Assembly (NCBI GenBank): GCA_900549295.1
Contig: URNG01000040.1
Coordinates: 1-25,217, forward strand
Length of the DNA stretch: 25,217 nt
DNA from: an uncultured Rhodocyclaceae bacterium
GTDB lineage: Bacteria > Pseudomonadota > Gammaproteobacteria > Burkholderiales > Rhodocyclaceae
Direction: 5' to 3'
In this document: in pieces, positions 24,233 through 25,217 of the stretch
Numbering within the stretch: the first letter of the stretch is position 1
Layout: each line of letters starts with the position of its first letter
Translations under genes and position numbers: made by a program
Notes under the pieces: generated by a model
Told to the model about the DNA's origin: nothing
What the model saw: only the letters and a program-made list of their open reading frames with translations
Databases searched by the model: none

Positions 24233-25217
24233 TTACAGTGCGACGCGGCGGAAATCCGCCAGCAGTTGCGCGACGTAGACGTTGAAGCGGGTCGCCAGCG
24301 CGCCGTCGATGACGCGGTGGTCGGCGGTCAGCGACAAGGGCAGGGTCAGGCGCGGCACGAAAGCCTTGCCGTCCCAGACCGGCTTCATGGCGGACTTGTT
24401 GACGCCGAGGATGGCGACTTCCGGCGCATTGACGATGGGCGCGAAATAGGTGCCGCCGATGCCGCCGAGCGAGGAAATCGTGAAGCAGGCGCCGGACATG
24501 TCAGCCGGTTTCAGCTTGCCGTCGCGCGCTTGTTTGGCCAGTTCCCCGGATTCCTGGGCGATCTCGAACACCGATTTCTTGTCGGCGTTCTTGATGACCG
24601 GCACGACCAGACCGTTCGGCGTGTCGGCGGCGAAGCCGATGTTGAAGTATTTCTTCAACACCAGATTGTCACCGTCGAGCGAGGCGTTGAACTCGGGGAA
24701 TTTCTGCATCGCCTTGACGCAGGCCTTGACCAGGAAGGCGAGCATGGTCAGCTTCGCGCCGCCGCCCTTCTCGTTCTCCTTGTTGAGCAGCACGCGGAAG
24801 GCTTCCAGATCGGTGATGTCGGCGTCCTCGTGGTAGGTCACGGCCGGGATCATCACCCAGTTGCGCGACAGGTTCTGGCCGGAAATCTTCTTGATGCGCG
24901 ACAGCGGCTTGATCTCGATTTCGCCGAACTTGCTGAAATCGACCTTCGGCCAGGGCAGCAGATCGAGCGTGCCGCCGCCGCTGATGCCGCCGGCAGCGGC
25001 TGCCGGCGCGGCGGTCGCGCCGCTCATCACGCCCTTGACGTATTGGGTCAGGTCTTCCCTGAGGATGCGGCCTTTCGGCCCGCTGGCCGTCACCTTGGAC
25101 AGATCGACGCCCAGTTCGCGGGCATAGGCGCGCACCGACGGCGAAGCGTGGACTTTGCTGCCGACGGGCAGGGGCGGCGGCAAGGCCGTGGCCGGTGCGG
25201 CGGGGGTCGGCGCGGCA
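24233..25217 (-). CDS. aceF: Dihydrolipoamide acetyltransferase (E2), 3' part, cut by the window edge
   Basis: About 327 codons are visible; the frame runs off the right edge through an Ala/Pro linker (AAPTPAAPATA), so the lipoyl domain(s) and true start lie outside. The TTG-containing start near 25183 is not a real start. Visible are the E1/E3-binding domain (HASPSVRAYARELGVDLSKV, ASGPKGRILREDL) and the catalytic acetyltransferase core, ending ADHRVIDGALATRF with the catalytic His and Asp of the DHRxxDG motif. It transfers the acetyl group to CoA and forms the core of the pyruvate dehydrogenase complex. TAA is 12 bp before lpdA, so both are in one transcript. Confidence 0.97.
   Translation of the reverse strand, partial: AAPTPAAPATALPPPLPVGSKVHASPSVRAYARELGVDLSKVTASGPKGRILREDLTQYVKGVMSGATAAPAAAAGGISGGGTLDLLPWPKVDFSKFGEIEIKPLSRIKKISGQNLSRNWVMIPAVTYHEDADITDLEAFRVLLNKENEKGGGAKLTMLAFLVKACVKAMQKFPEFNASLDGDNLVLKKYFNIGFAADTPNGLVVPVIKNADKKSVFEIAQESGELAKQARDGKLKPADMSGACFTISSLGGIGGTYFAPIVNAPEVAILGVNKSAMKPVWDGKAFVPRLTLPLSLTADHRVIDGALATRFNVYVAQLLADFRRVAL

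Noticed and set aside
24233..25183. Complete gene starting at 25183
   Set aside because: The codon there is TTG inside the Ala/Pro linker of aceF, and the frame continues to the window edge.

Overview
The window is GC-rich chromosomal DNA, tightly packed with genes on both strands. It looks like a betaproteobacterium, possibly of the Rhodocyclales (inference). The pointers are an E3 dihydrolipoamide dehydrogenase with its own N-terminal lipoyl domain, a groESL operon carrying both a CIRCE operator and a heat-shock-type promoter, a TctDE/QseBC-type two-component pair, and REP-like palindromes of the GAGCTTGTCGAAGGGC type. I see no rRNA, tRNA, CRISPR array, transposase or integrase.

Layout. 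1-321 is gene-poor and holds dispersed repeats. 322-1209 (-) is a LysR regulator, divergent from an MFS exporter (1396-2640) and a DMT/EamA exporter (2649-3527); a 102-bp repeat fills most of the divergent promoter and a second copy lies beyond the regulator. 3587-5779 is the groES-groEL heat-shock operon with promoter, CIRCE and terminator. 5780-6104 is a non-coding leader with strong predicted hairpins, followed by a response regulator/sensor kinase pair (6105-8301). 8403-10765 is ubiA-ubiD (ubiquinone synthesis, 4-bp overlap). 10791-12006 holds two membrane proteins; the second looks like a YEATS-associated three-helix protein with a winged-helix tail. 12063-13424 is glmU, followed by a small membrane protein and an EF-G-like GTPase (to 15888). 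Convergent with it, after only 3 bp, is a second two-component system (15892-18634, -): a PAS hybrid kinase and an OmpR-type regulator.

18782-22420 is the least ordinary part. A gene for an EF-hand-like calcium-binding protein (18782-19945, -) and a small broken copy of the same gene (22130-22290, -) bracket a YejM/PbgA-like membrane sulfatase-fold protein (20283-22097, +). The two copies share their ends, a promoter-like leader with identical spacing and a neighbouring GCGACGG terminator hairpin, so this is a duplicated and eroded locus. 22421-25217 (-) is the end of the pyruvate dehydrogenase operon: lpdA and the 3' part of aceF, which runs off the right edge.

Most genes are housekeeping (chaperonin, quinone, cell-wall precursor, pyruvate dehydrogenase). 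The best candidates for something little described are the duplicated EF-hand/leader locus around the YejM-like gene, the structured leader before the first two-component operon, and the membrane/winged-helix protein at 11260.
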